A DNA stretch of 64,000 nt from Rathayibacter sp. VKM Ac-2754 (GTDB lineage Bacteria > Actinomycetota > Actinomycetes > Actinomycetales > Microbacteriaceae): NCBI RefSeq assembly GCF_009807095.1, contig NZ_WUCC01000011.1, positions 1 through 64,000 of the forward strand, written 5' to 3'. The position numbers were made by a program, and so were the translations under genes. Of this stretch, positions 30,744 to 39,479 are shown piece by piece (within the stretch, counting starts at the first letter, position 1; each line of letters opens with the position of its first letter). The notes beneath the pieces were generated by a model. The model did no database searches. It was not told the DNA's origin and was given only the letters and a program-made list of their open reading frames with translations.

Positions 30744-32185
30744 CGTGCGGGCTCCAGGTCGGGGAGGAGGCGGAGGACGTCCTCGGGCAGGCCGTCGGCG
30801 GCGCTGGCGGCACCGACGTAGGCGCCGCGGTAGGCGGCCGCGGGGTGCGAGTCCGCGACGCGGGCGCTACCGGGGCCGCTCAGGTACTCGCGGAGGGTCG
30901 AGCCCTCGTACTCCTCCCAGACCCGGCCGCGGCGGCGCAGCTCGGGCACGGCGAGGTCGACGAAGTCCTCGAAGGTGCCGGGGGTGACCACGTAGGCGAG
31001 GTTGAACCCGTCGATGCCGGCCACGTCGACCCAGCGCTCGAGCTCGTCGGCGACGGTGCTCGGCGAGCCGACGATCACCGGGCCGATGCCGCCGATGCCG
31101 AGGTACTCGGCGATGTCGTTCGGGGTCCAGGCGCGGTCGGGGTCGGCCTTGGTGAAGATCGAGAGGGCGCTGCGCACCGCGTCCGTGTCGACGTAGCCGA
31201 GCGGCTCGTCGGCCGGGAACTGCGAGAGGTCGAGGCCCGACCAGCCGCCGTAGAACGCCATCGCGCCCTCGCGGGACGAGTAGGTCTTGTAGTCCGCGTA
31301 CTTCGCCTGCGCCTCCGCGTCGGTCTCGGCGACGATCACGGTCGCGAGGATGAGGATCTTCGGATCCGTGCGCTTCCGGCCGTGCGCCTCGGCTCGGTCG
31401 CGGATCGCGTCGGTGGTGCGGCGGGTCAGCTCGGGCTGGAGCGCGTTGATGAACACGGCCTCCCCGTGCTTCGCCGAGAAGTCGATGCCCCGCGGCGAGG
31501 CGCCGGCCTGGAAGATCACGGGGGTCCGCTGCGGCGACGGCTCCGAGAGGTGGATCCCGGGCACGCGGTAGTGCGTGCCGGAGTGCCCGATCGGATGCAC
31601 CTTCCGCGGGTCCGTGAACACGCCGCGCTCGCGGTCGCGCAGCACCGCACCCTCCTCCCACGAGCCCTCCCAGAGCTTGTAGGCCACGTCGAGGAACTCC
31701 TCCGCGATCTCGTAGCGCTCGTCGTGCGGGATCTGCCGCTCGAGCCCGAGGTTCTGCGCGGCGGACTCGAGGTACGAGGTGACCACGTTCCAGCCGATGC
31801 GGCCCTTGGTGAGGTGGTCGAGGGTCGAGAGGCGGCGCGCGAGGGCGTAGGGCTGCTCGTAGGTCGGCGAGATCGTGACGCCGAAGCCGAGGTTCGTCGT
31901 GGCGGCGGCCATCGCGGGGATCTGCAGCAGCGGGTCGTTGACCGGGACCTGCGCGGAGTCGATCAGCGCCGGGCCGACGGAGCCGCGGTACACGTCGTAC
32001 ACGCCCAGCACGTCGGCGAGGAAGAGGGCGTCGAAGGTGCCGCGCTCGAGAGTCCTCGCCAGGTCGACCCAGTACTCGAGGTCGTTGTAGCGGTCGGCGT
32101 GCGAGTCGGGGTGCCGCCAGAGGCCGGGCGCCTGATGGCCGACACAGGTCATGTCGAAGGCGTTGAGGACGATGCGGGACGCCAT
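30740..32185 (-). CDS. LLM-class FMN monooxygenase, NtaA/SnaA/DszA family
   Basis: 481 residues from ATG 32185. Family signatures: LNAFDMTCVGHQAPGLWRHPDSHADRYNDLEYWVDLARTLERGTFDALFLADVLGVYD, GFGVTISPTYEQPYALARRLSTLDHLTKGRIGWNVVTSYLESAAQNLG, and VIFQAGASPRGIDFSAKHGEAVFIN. These enzymes use reduced FMN and O2 to cleave C-S or C-N bonds. First gene of an operon with two DszC-like enzymes and divergent from a CUT2 importer, which suggests an organosulfur scavenging role. Exact substrate unknown. Confidence 0.9.
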   Translation of the reverse strand: MASRIVLNAFDMTCVGHQAPGLWRHPDSHADRYNDLEYWVDLARTLERGTFDALFLADVLGVYDVYRGSVGPALIDSAQVPVNDPLLQIPAMAAATTNLGFGVTISPTYEQPYALARRLSTLDHLTKGRIGWNVVTSYLESAAQNLGLERQIPHDERYEIAEEFLDVAYKLWEGSWEEGAVLRDRERGVFTDPRKVHPIGHSGTHYRVPGIHLSEPSPQRTPVIFQAGASPRGIDFSAKHGEAVFINALQPELTRRTTDAIRDRAEAHGRKRTDPKILILATVIVAETDAEAQAKYADYKTYSSREGAMAFYGGWSGLDLSQFPADEPLGYVDTDAVRSALSIFTKADPDRAWTPNDIAEYLGIGGIGPVIVGSPSTVADELERWVDVAGIDGFNLAYVVTPGTFEDFVDLAVPELRRRGRVWEEYEGSTLREYLSGPGSARVADSHPAAAYRGAYVGAASAADGLPEDVLRLLPDLEPAR

Positions 32186-32288
32186 GTGTGGTTCCGTTCG
32201 GTTCGCGAATACTCCGCCCCGGACGTTAGGCGAGCGGGCGGCGGGCGCGCCGGATCGGGCGCAACCCGGCGTAACGCAGGGCGCCGAT

Positions 32289-32310
32289 GCGGTTCCTCTA
32301 CCAGAACCGC
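32289..32310. promoter_or_regulatory. Inverted repeat GCGGTTC-N8-GAACCGC in divergent promoter region
   Basis: Perfect 7-bp arms in the spacer between the sulfur-type monooxygenase operon (start 32185) and the CUT2 ABC operon (start 32467). Possible regulator site; no regulator gene is adjacent. Confidence 0.45.
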
Positions 32311-32337
32311 GCGATCCGCCCGCCCTGTTTGCGCCGT

Positions 32338-32357
32338 GTGACGCTCGGTTGCGTCAC
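32338..32357. promoter_or_regulatory. Inverted repeat GTGACGC-N6-GCGTCAC in divergent promoter region
   Basis: Perfect 7-bp arms, 110 bases upstream of the CUT2 binding-protein gene. Together with the repeat at 32289-32310 it could coordinate the two divergent operons. The regulator must be encoded elsewhere. Confidence 0.5.
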
Positions 32358-32466
32358 GTGACCGGCCGGAATGACGCGGGAGCGCGTCGCCGCGACCATG
32401 TGGTGCGGCCCCTCCGATCCTCCGCGGGGCTCCCACGGCATCCCTCACTCCCGAAGCAGGCACCCC

Positions 32467-33504
32467 ATGCGATTCCGCACCCTCTCCTCCGCGGTGGCGA
32501 TCCTCGCCGCAGCGACTCTGGTCCTCACCGGCTGCTCCCTGAAGGAGGAGTCGTCCGGCGCCTCCGCCGAGACCGCGGCCAACGCGGCGGCGACCACCTC
32601 CACCGCCGACGTCCCCAGCCTCGAGGGCAAGACGGTCGGCATCGCGGCGAAGGACATCGTGCACGACTTCTCCCGCATCGTGTACCAGTCGGTCCAGGAC
32701 CGGGTCGAGGCGCTCGGCGGCACCGTCGTCGCCACGCAGGCCGAGGCGAAGGACGACAAGCACGTCTCGGACATCGAGAACCTGGTGTCGCAGAAGCCCG
32801 ACGCGATCATCGTGATCCTCGGCGACGCGACGACCCTCGCGCCGGCGCTGAAGGAGGTGCACGACGCGGGCATCCCGCTGTTCACCATCGACAACGTGTC
32901 GGAGTACTCCGAGAACAACGTCACCAGCGACAACTGGCAGATCGGCTCGACGCTCGCCCGCACCATCGCCGAGGACATCGGCGGCTCGGGCCAGATCCTG
33001 GTCTTCAACGGCTTCCCGGGCGTCGCGCCCTGCCGCATCCGCTACAACGAGCTGAAGCTCGTGCTCGAGGACTACCCGGACATCCAGATCATCCAGCCCG
33101 AGCTGCAGGACAAGTACGAGGGCACGATCGAGGATGCGAAGCAGCAGATCGGCGACGCGCTCTCGCGCTACCCGGAGGGCGAGATCTCGGCGATCTGGTC
33201 GTGCTGGGACACCCCGCAGATCGGCGCCGCCCAGGCCGTCGACGCCGCGGGCCGCGACGAGATCAAGATCTACGGAGTCGACGCCGACCAGGGCGCGCTC
33301 GACCTGATCGCCGACCCCGACTCCTCCTACACCGCCACCGTCGCGCAGCAGAACGTCGCCATCGGCGCGGGCTCGGCCGACAACGTCGCCCGTTTCCTCG
33401 GCGGCGAGGCGGACGCGGTCACTCCGACGACCTACTTCGCGCCGGTGCTGATCGACAAGGCGAACATCGCCGAGAAGACCGAGGAGCTCGGTCTCAGTGA
33501 GTAG
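32467..33504 (+). CDS. Sugar-type ABC binding lipoprotein (CUT2, Peripla_BP_4)
   Basis: 345 residues from ATG 32467. Lipobox VLTGC (Cys23). The body has the ribose-binding-protein fold: KTVGIAAKDIVHDFSRIVYQSVQDRVEALGGTVVATQAEAKDDKHVSDIENLVSQKPDAIIVILGD, IPLFTIDNVSEYSENNVTSDNWQIG and AIWSCWDTPQIGAAQAVDAAGRDEIKIYGVDADQGALDLIAD. The ligand could be a sugar or another small polar molecule. First gene of a four-gene importer operon, divergent from the sulfur-type monooxygenase operon. Confidence 0.92.
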   Translation: MRFRTLSSAVAILAAATLVLTGCSLKEESSGASAETAANAAATTSTADVPSLEGKTVGIAAKDIVHDFSRIVYQSVQDRVEALGGTVVATQAEAKDDKHVSDIENLVSQKPDAIIVILGDATTLAPALKEVHDAGIPLFTIDNVSEYSENNVTSDNWQIGSTLARTIAEDIGGSGQILVFNGFPGVAPCRIRYNELKLVLEDYPDIQIIQPELQDKYEGTIEDAKQQIGDALSRYPEGEISAIWSCWDTPQIGAAQAVDAAGRDEIKIYGVDADQGALDLIADPDSSYTATVAQQNVAIGAGSADNVARFLGGEADAVTPTTYFAPVLIDKANIAEKTEELGLSE

Positions 33505-34993
33505 TGCGCCGGCCCTCGTGATGGAGGGCGTCACCAAGTCCTTCGCCGGGGTGCCGGTGCTGCGCGGGGTCGGGCTCACCCTCGGCCGCGGCGAGGTCGT
33601 CGCGCTCGTCGGCGAGAACGGCGCCGGCAAGTCGACTCTCATCAAGATCCTCACGGGGCTGTACTCGGCCGACGACGGATCGATCGCGATCGACGGCGCG
33701 CCGGTCGCGATCACCGCGCCGCGCGACGCCGAGCGGGCCGGCATCCGGGTCGTGCACCAGGACCGCCACCTGGCGGGGCGGCTCACCGTGGCCGAGCAGC
33801 TCTACCTCGGTCACGAGAGGCTCCGCCGCAGGGGCGTCTCGGCCGAGTCGGTGCTCGCCGACCTGGTCGGACTCTCCGTCCGCGGCGACACCCTGGTCGA
33901 CGATCTCACCGTCGCCGAGCAGCAGCAGCTGCAGATCGCGCGGGCGCTGCTGGTCGAGCCGCGCATCCTCGTGCTCGACGAGCCGACCGCGCCGCTGGCC
34001 GCCGCCGAGGTGGCGGCACTGTTCGCGTCGATCCGCCGGCTGCAGGCGCGCGGAGTCTCGGTGATCTACATCTCGCACTACCTGCAGGAGGTGCAGCGCA
34101 TCGCGAGCCGCGTGGTGGTGCTGCGCAACGGCGCCAACGTCGGAGAGATCGACCTGCGCGAGGGCGACGCCGAGCAGGGCGCCCGGATCGTCGAGCTGAT
34201 GCTCGGCCGCGACGTCGAGGAGTTCGCGATCCGCTCCGACCGCACGGTCGCCTCCGAGGTCGCCCCGCTTCTCGAGCTCGAGGCGCTCAGCGTGCCGGGT
34301 GCCCTCGCCGCGCTCGACCTGGTGCTGCGGCCCGGCGAGATCGTCGGAGTGACCGGCCTCGTCGGCTCCGGCGTCGACGTGCTGGCCGATGCCGTGGTCG
34401 GCCTCGTCCGCCGCGGCGGCCGGGTGCGCGTGGCCGGCCGGGCCACCGCGACAGCTCGGGCCTTCGTCGCCGCGGGCGGCGGCTACGTGCCCAGCGACCG
34501 TCGCCGCGACGGGGTGCTCGTGGCGCACACCGTCCGCGAGAACCTCTCGATCGCCTCCCTCGGCCGGATCAGCCTGGGCGGCATCGTGCCCAGCCGCCGG
34601 CGCGACCGGGCGGTCGCCGCCGAGCAGATCGCCGCGCTGGACGTGCGTCCCGCGGATCCCGAGGCCGTGGTCGGCACGCTCTCCGGCGGCAACCAGCAGA
34701 AGGTCGCCGTCGGCAAGTGGCTCGCCGCCGGATCGCGCGTGTTCGTGCTCGACCAGCCCACCGCGGGCGTCGACGTCGGCAGCCGCGCCGCCCTGTACGC
34801 ACTGGTCAACCGGCTCGTCGACGAGGGCGCCGGCATCCTGCTCGTCTCGCTCGACCTCGAGGAGCTCGTCGGCCTCGCTGACCGCGTCGTGGTGCTGCAC
34901 CGCGGCGAGGTTCGCGCCGAGCTGCCGCGCGCCGAGCTCAGCATCGACCGGGTGCTCGCGATCGCGTCGGGCGCCCTGGAGCACGCATCATGA
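33497..34993 (+). CDS. Sugar-type ABC ATPase with two domains (RbsA/MglA-like)
   Basis: 498 residues from GTG 33497, overlapping the binding-protein gene by 8 bases. Domain 1 has Walker A GENGAGKST, the CUT2-style signature VAEQQQLQIARAL and Walker B LVLDEPTAPLA. Domain 2 has the degenerate P-loop GVTGLVGSGVD and signature LSGGNQQKVAVGKWL typical of RbsA, so only one site is fully canonical. It powers the importer with the two permeases that follow. Confidence 0.93.
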   Translation: MSSAPALVMEGVTKSFAGVPVLRGVGLTLGRGEVVALVGENGAGKSTLIKILTGLYSADDGSIAIDGAPVAITAPRDAERAGIRVVHQDRHLAGRLTVAEQLYLGHERLRRRGVSAESVLADLVGLSVRGDTLVDDLTVAEQQQLQIARALLVEPRILVLDEPTAPLAAAEVAALFASIRRLQARGVSVIYISHYLQEVQRIASRVVVLRNGANVGEIDLREGDAEQGARIVELMLGRDVEEFAIRSDRTVASEVAPLLELEALSVPGALAALDLVLRPGEIVGVTGLVGSGVDVLADAVVGLVRRGGRVRVAGRATATARAFVAAGGGYVPSDRRRDGVLVAHTVRENLSIASLGRISLGGIVPSRRRDRAVAAEQIAALDVRPADPEAVVGTLSGGNQQKVAVGKWLAAGSRVFVLDQPTAGVDVGSRAALYALVNRLVDEGAGILLVSLDLEELVGLADRVVVLHRGEVRAELPRAELSIDRVLAIASGALEHAS

Positions 34994-36000
34994 CCCTCAT
35001 CGACACGCCCAGTCGGACGGAGGCGCCTCCCGCGCCGCGGGCGCGACGTCGCGGCATCGGGGCGCTCGCCCTGATCGGCTACCTCGTCGTCCTCGTCGAG
35101 ATCGTGCTGTTCAGCGTGGCCTCGCCGGTGTTCGCGACGGGCGGCAACGTCTCGACGATCCTCATCCAGGCCGTGGTGCCCGCGATCGCCGGCTTCGGCC
35201 TGGCGATCGTCGTGATCACGGGCGGCGACGACGTGGTGCGCGGCGGCATCGACCTCGCCTCCGGCCCGATCGTCGGCCTCTCGGGAGTCGTCGCGGCCGT
35301 CGCGCTGACCGCCGGTCTCGGGGCGATCCCGGCCGTGCTGCTCGCCCTGCTCGTCTCGGTGGGCTTCGGCGCGATCAGCGGCACCGCCGTCGTGCTCGGG
35401 CTGCGGCCGCTGCTGGCAACCCTGGCCGTGTCCGGCATCGTCGGCTCCGTGGTCTTCCTGGCCACCGACAACGTGAAGGTGCCGGTCGCGGATCCGCTGT
35501 TCGACTGGCTGCGCGGCGGGGCCGTGCTCGGCGTCCCGGCGCCCGTCGCGGTGCTCGCGGTGGTCACCCTGGTGACGGCGCTCGCCGTCGGGCGGACGCC
35601 GTGGGGGACACGGAGCTACGCCGTCGGGCAGAACCCGACCGCGGCGAGCGTCGCGGGAGTGGCCGTCTGGCGCTACGTCTTCACCAGCTACCTGCTCTCG
35701 GGGCTGCTCGCGGGCATCGCGGGGCTGCTGCTCGCCGCCCGACTCGCCGCCGCGGTGCCGGGGATCGGCAACCAGATCCTGCTCGACATCATCGTCACCG
35801 CCTACCTCTCGGTCGTGTTCTCTCGCCGCTTCGTGGTGACCATCGGAGGCACGCTGCTCGCCGCGGTCTTCGTGGCCGCGCTCGGCAACGGCTTCACCCT
35901 GATCGGAGTCGACAGTCAATGGGTCGGCGCGATCAAGGGGCTGCTCATCCTCCTCGTCCTCGGCCTCGCGGCGCTCCGCGAGAGAGGGGTCCGCTCGTGA
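34990..36000 (+). CDS. Sugar-type ABC permease (RbsC-like)
   Basis: 336 residues from ATG 34990 (ATGA overlap). About eight to ten membrane segments with CUT2 landmarks: VITGGDDVVRGGIDLASGPIVGLSGVVAAVAL, the RPLLATLAVSGIVGSVVFLATDN region, GTRSYAVGQNPTAASVAGVAVWRYVFTSYLLSGLLAGIAGLLLAARL. It probably forms a heterodimer with the next permease, whereas RbsC itself is a homodimer. Confidence 0.92.
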   Translation: MTLIDTPSRTEAPPAPRARRRGIGALALIGYLVVLVEIVLFSVASPVFATGGNVSTILIQAVVPAIAGFGLAIVVITGGDDVVRGGIDLASGPIVGLSGVVAAVALTAGLGAIPAVLLALLVSVGFGAISGTAVVLGLRPLLATLAVSGIVGSVVFLATDNVKVPVADPLFDWLRGGAVLGVPAPVAVLAVVTLVTALAVGRTPWGTRSYAVGQNPTAASVAGVAVWRYVFTSYLLSGLLAGIAGLLLAARLAAAVPGIGNQILLDIIVTAYLSVVFSRRFVVTIGGTLLAAVFVAALGNGFTLIGVDSQWVGAIKGLLILLVLGLAALRERGVRS

Positions 36001-37010
36001 CCGCCATCGCCCTGCCGCTCGGGGAGTCGCGCCGCGCGCTCGCCGTGCGCCTGCTCGCCCCCGCGACCGTCGTGATCCTCCTCGCCGTCTTCGGCGCCGG
36101 CGTCCCCGGCTACTTCGCGCCGACCAACCTGCTCAACGTCGCCAGTGCCGGCGCGCTGCTGCTGATGGCGGCCTGCGCGATGACCCTCGTGGTCCGCGCC
36201 GGCGGCATCGACCTGTCGATCGGCATCGCGATCGACCTCGCCGCTCTGGCGTCGACGGCGCTGATCGCCGACGGCTACGTGACCTGGTTCGCCGTGCTGA
36301 TCGGGCTCGGCTTCGGGACGCTCGCGGGGGTCGTCAACGCGGTGCTGGTGGTCGTCCTCCGCATCCGCGCGTTCCTCGCGACGCTCTCGGTCTGGTTCAT
36401 CGGCACCAGCGCGCAGCAGCTGCTCACGGGAGGCGGCGCGCCGATCTACCTGCGCCGTCAGCAGACGCCCGACGCCTTCGCCGCCTGGGGCAACGCGACC
36501 GTCCTCGGCATCGGCGTGCCGGTGCTGCTGGCGATCGGCGCCGCCGTGGTGGTCTGGCTGCTGCTCGACCACACCCGCTGGGGCCGCGTCGTGACCGCGG
36601 CGGGGGAGCAGTCGGGCGCCACCCGGATCGCCGGCCGCCGCGTGGGGATCTCGCTCGCCTCCGCCTTCGTCGTCGCGGCGCTCATCGCCGCTCTGGCCGG
36701 CGTCGTGCTCGCGTCGCGCAGCTACGGCTACTCGCCGGCGAGCGGCCAGCTCTACGTGCTCGACGCGATCGGAGCCGTGTTCATCGGCGCGACGCTCTCG
36801 GCGCACGGGCGGCCGAACGTGCTCGGCACCGCGATCGGCGTGCTGATCTTCGGCCTGATCAACAACGGCCTCGTGCTGCTCGGCGTCTCCTTCTACTGGC
36901 AGGGCCTGGTCCGCGGCTCCGTGCTGCTGCTCCTGCTGCTGGCCACGGCCGTGCTCCGGCGCGAGTCGATCGCTCCGCCGCTGCGGACGCTGCTCTTCTC
37001 CCGGAGGTGA
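35997..37010 (+). CDS. Sugar-type ABC permease (RbsC-like), second subunit
   Basis: 337 residues from GTG 35997 (GTGA overlap). Similar CUT2 permease landmarks: MTLVVRAGGIDLSIGIAIDLAALAST, RIRAFLATLSVWFIGTSAQQLLTGGGAPIYL, VVTAAGEQSGATRIAGRRVGISLASAFVVAALIAALAGVVLASRSYGYSPASGQLYVLDAIGAVFIGATL. Two different permease genes in one operon imply a heteromeric channel. Followed by repeat cluster B. Confidence 0.92.
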   Translation: MTAIALPLGESRRALAVRLLAPATVVILLAVFGAGVPGYFAPTNLLNVASAGALLLMAACAMTLVVRAGGIDLSIGIAIDLAALASTALIADGYVTWFAVLIGLGFGTLAGVVNAVLVVVLRIRAFLATLSVWFIGTSAQQLLTGGGAPIYLRRQQTPDAFAAWGNATVLGIGVPVLLAIGAAVVVWLLLDHTRWGRVVTAAGEQSGATRIAGRRVGISLASAFVVAALIAALAGVVLASRSYGYSPASGQLYVLDAIGAVFIGATLSAHGRPNVLGTAIGVLIFGLINNGLVLLGVSFYWQGLVRGSVLLLLLLATAVLRRESIAPPLRTLLFSRR

Positions 37011-37278
37011 GCCGCGGCTCGCCCCCTCCCTGCTGATCGAGTAGCCCGCGCAGCGGGCGTATCGAGATCCACCAGCGTCAGAAGGCCGGATCAGAAGCCT
37101 GATCTGCTGAAGCTGGTGGGTCTCGATACGCCCCTGCGGGGCTACTCGACCAGCGGGGGTGGCGACGGGCGCCGACTTCTCCCCCACCGCTCGAATGAGA
37201 CGCGAAGCGGCTTCGCTGCTCGATACGCGCCTGCAGGGCTGCGGGCTCGAACAGCGGGCCGGATCCCGCCGTGCGCAG
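37011..37278. repeat. Intergenic cluster B of the palindromic repeat, with long composite unit
   Basis: Copies of the 43-bp palindrome lie at 37032-37076 (inverted) and 37112-37154. The second is followed to 37254 by a tail containing the perfect 7-bp stem GCGAAGC-G-GCTTCGC and a degenerate further copy. The block 37101-37254 recurs in inverted orientation at 60028-60182 with few differences. The cluster lies between convergent gene ends (37010 and 37279). Confidence 0.85.
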
Positions 37279-38412
37279 TCAGCTCTCCCGCAGGCCGCGC
37301 ACGAACTCGCGGATGTCCGCCACCAGCAGCTCCGGCTCCTCGAGCGCCGCGAAGTGGCCGCCGCGGTCGGGCACGTCGGTCCACCGCACGATCGTGTGCG
37401 CGTCCTCGACGAACCGGCGGATGCCGATGTCGTGGGCGAAGCAGATCACCGCGGTCGGCACGCCCGAGTCCTCCGGCACGGCGCCCCACTCCGACTCCTG
37501 CGCGTAGCCGACGTACGCGGCCGAGCCCCCCGTCGCGGTGAACCAGTACAGCGACGCGTTCGCGAGCAGGAACTCGAGCCCCACCACGTCCTCCGCTGCG
37601 GTTTCCAGCGGGTGCGTCCATGCCCGGAACTTGTCGATCATCCACGCGAGCTGCGCGACGGGGGAGTCGCCGAGCAGCTCGCCCACGAGTCCCGGCCGCG
37701 TCGACTGGAGCGCGATGTAGCCGAACTCGTCCCGCATGAACTCGCCGATCCGCCGCAGCCGGTCCTGCTCGAGCGGAGTGAGGGAGGCGGCGGTCTCGTC
37801 GTCGACCTCGGGCACGAAGCCGAGGGTGCCGTTGACGTGCACGCCGATCACGCGCTCGGGGGCGACCCGCGCGACCTCGGGCGACACTCCGGCGCCGAGG
37901 TCGCCGCCCTGTACCGCGAACCGGTCGTAGCCGAGCCGCGTCATCAGGGTCGCCCAGGTCTCGGCGATCCGCCGCGTCGTCCAGCCGCCGGAGGTCAGCG
38001 GCGCCGAGAAACCGAAGCCCGGGAGCGAGGGCATCACCACGTCGAAGCCCGCCTCGGTCAGCGGCTCGATCAGCCCGAGCAGCTCGAGGTACGAGCCGGG
38101 CCAGCCGTGCGTGAGCAGCAGCGGCACCGCGCCGGGCGCCTGGGACCGCACGTGCACGAAGTGGATCGTCTGCCCGTCGATCCCGGTCGTGAACTGCGGC
38201 ACCCGGTTCAGCCGTTCCTGGTACTCGGCCCAGTCGAACCCGGCCCACGCCTCGACGAGTCCGCGGAGGTAGCCGTTCGGGACCCCGGTGTCCCAGTCGT
38301 CACCGGGCAGGGGCTGGGGGAGGCGCGTGCTCCGGAGCCGGATGCGGAGGTCGTCGACGGCGCTCGCCGCGATGTCGACGCGGAAGGGGTGGATGCTCGC
38401 TGCTTCGGTCAT
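37279..38412 (-). CDS. Epoxide hydrolase (EHN-type alpha/beta hydrolase)
   Basis: 377 residues from ATG 38412. The N-terminal EHN domain (IHPFRVDIAASAVDDLRIRLRSTRLP, then DWDTGVPNGYLRGLVEAWAGFDWAEYQERLNRVPQF) precedes an alpha/beta hydrolase core with HGWPGS (102-107), the nucleophile Asp171 in VQGGDLGAGVSPEV and the late histidine in DRGGHFAALEEPELL. It should open epoxides to diols. No signal peptide. It is divergent from a WYL-domain regulator with only 56 bases between starts, pointing to local control. Confidence 0.9.
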   Translation of the reverse strand: MTEAASIHPFRVDIAASAVDDLRIRLRSTRLPQPLPGDDWDTGVPNGYLRGLVEAWAGFDWAEYQERLNRVPQFTTGIDGQTIHFVHVRSQAPGAVPLLLTHGWPGSYLELLGLIEPLTEAGFDVVMPSLPGFGFSAPLTSGGWTTRRIAETWATLMTRLGYDRFAVQGGDLGAGVSPEVARVAPERVIGVHVNGTLGFVPEVDDETAASLTPLEQDRLRRIGEFMRDEFGYIALQSTRPGLVGELLGDSPVAQLAWMIDKFRAWTHPLETAAEDVVGLEFLLANASLYWFTATGGSAAYVGYAQESEWGAVPEDSGVPTAVICFAHDIGIRRFVEDAHTIVRWTDVPDRGGHFAALEEPELLVADIREFVRGLRES

Positions 38413-38468
38413 GACTCGAGCGTGCCTGCCATCGCGGTCAGAACACGGCCGCAATGCCACGATGGAGC

Positions 38469-39479
38469 ATGACCCGCACCACCGGACGCACCCTCGATCT
38501 GCTCGGGCTGCTGCAGACCCGCCGGGACTGGAGCAGCGCCGAGCTCTGCTCGCGGCTCGCGGTCAGCGCGCGGACCCTCCGCCGCGACATCGAGGATCTC
38601 CGCGGCCTCGGCTACGGCATCGACTCGGTGCCCGGTGTCGGCGGCGGGTACCGCCTCGGGATCGGCGCGTCCGTGCCTCCGCTGGTCCTGTCGACCGAGG
38701 AGGCGGTCGCGATCGCCGTCGGGCTGCGCGCCGCCGCGAGCACGACGGTCACCGGCATCGAGGATGCGGCGGCGCGCGCTCTGGTCAAGCTCGAGCAGTC
38801 GCTCTCGGCCGGGACCCGCGAGCGGATCACTGCGATCGAGCGCGCCGTGCTGACCCTCGGCGGCTCCGTCGACCCGGTCGATCTCGACACGGTGGTGACG
38901 ATCGCGCGGGCCATCCGCGACTCGCGGAGCCTCCGGATCGACTACACCCGGCACGACGGCGAGCAGGTGCGCCGCACGATCCAGCCCCACCGGATCGTGC
39001 ACACCGGCGCGCGCTGGTACGTGGTCGCGCGCGACGCCGACCGCGACGCCTGGCGGACGCTGCGCCTCGACCGGCTGGTGCCGCGCCTCCCGCTCGCCGA
39101 GCCCTTCACGCCGCAGGAGATCCCCGACGAGGCGGTCCGCGACTTCGCCTCCCGCAGCATCTCGGTCGCGCCCTACCCGCATCGCTACCGGGTGCGGATG
39201 CACGCCCCGGCCGCCCGGATCTCGGCGCTCTTCGGGCCGGCGGTGGCGAGGGTGACGGCCCTCGACGACGACTCCTGCGAGCTGGAGGCGGGAGCTGAGT
39301 CTCCGGAGCAGTTCGCGCTGTACATAGGCACGACGGGCATCGACTTCGACGTGCTCGACGGCGGTGACCTGCGCGCGGCGCTAACGGAGGTCGGCGAGCG
39401 CCTGCTGCGTGCGGGCTCCGCCGAGGGAACCGGTTCTGCGCTCGTCGAGCACGAACCGGTTCCCCCGCGTCACTCGTAG
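38469..39479 (+). CDS. WYL-domain helix-turn-helix regulator (YafY type)
   Basis: 336 residues from ATG 38469. The N-terminal DeoR-like winged helix (RTLDLLGLLQTRRDWSSAELCSRLAVSARTLRRDIEDLRGLGYGIDSVPGVGGGYRL) is followed by a WYL domain (RDSRSLRIDYTRHDGEQVRRTIQPHRIVHTGARWYVVARDADRDAWRTLRLDRLVP). It probably senses a ligand through the WYL domain and controls the divergent epoxide hydrolase gene. The end of the gene contains a terminator-like hairpin and overlaps the opposite-strand permease gene by 10 bases. Confidence 0.9.
   Translation: MTRTTGRTLDLLGLLQTRRDWSSAELCSRLAVSARTLRRDIEDLRGLGYGIDSVPGVGGGYRLGIGASVPPLVLSTEEAVAIAVGLRAAASTTVTGIEDAAARALVKLEQSLSAGTRERITAIERAVLTLGGSVDPVDLDTVVTIARAIRDSRSLRIDYTRHDGEQVRRTIQPHRIVHTGARWYVVARDADRDAWRTLRLDRLVPRLPLAEPFTPQEIPDEAVRDFASRSISVAPYPHRYRVRMHAPAARISALFGPAVARVTALDDDSCELEAGAESPEQFALYIGTTGIDFDVLDGGDLRAALTEVGERLLRAGSAEGTGSALVEHEPVPPRHS
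39426..39463. terminator. Strong stem-loop inside the 3' end of the WYL gene
   Basis: GGAACCGGTTC and GAACCGGTTCC form a perfect 11-bp stem around 16 bases that themselves contain GCTC/GAGC. It lies at the junction of two convergent genes with overlapping ends, so the terminator is embedded in coding sequence. The CCGAGGGAACCGGTTC stretch also opens the hairpin at 63843. Confidence 0.7.

Noticed and set aside
32467-37010. CUT2 importer as the rhamnose transporter
   Set aside because: It is 12 kb from rhaI-rhaM, has no matching LacI-type operator and is divergent from a sulfur-type operon. The rhamnose link cannot be supported.
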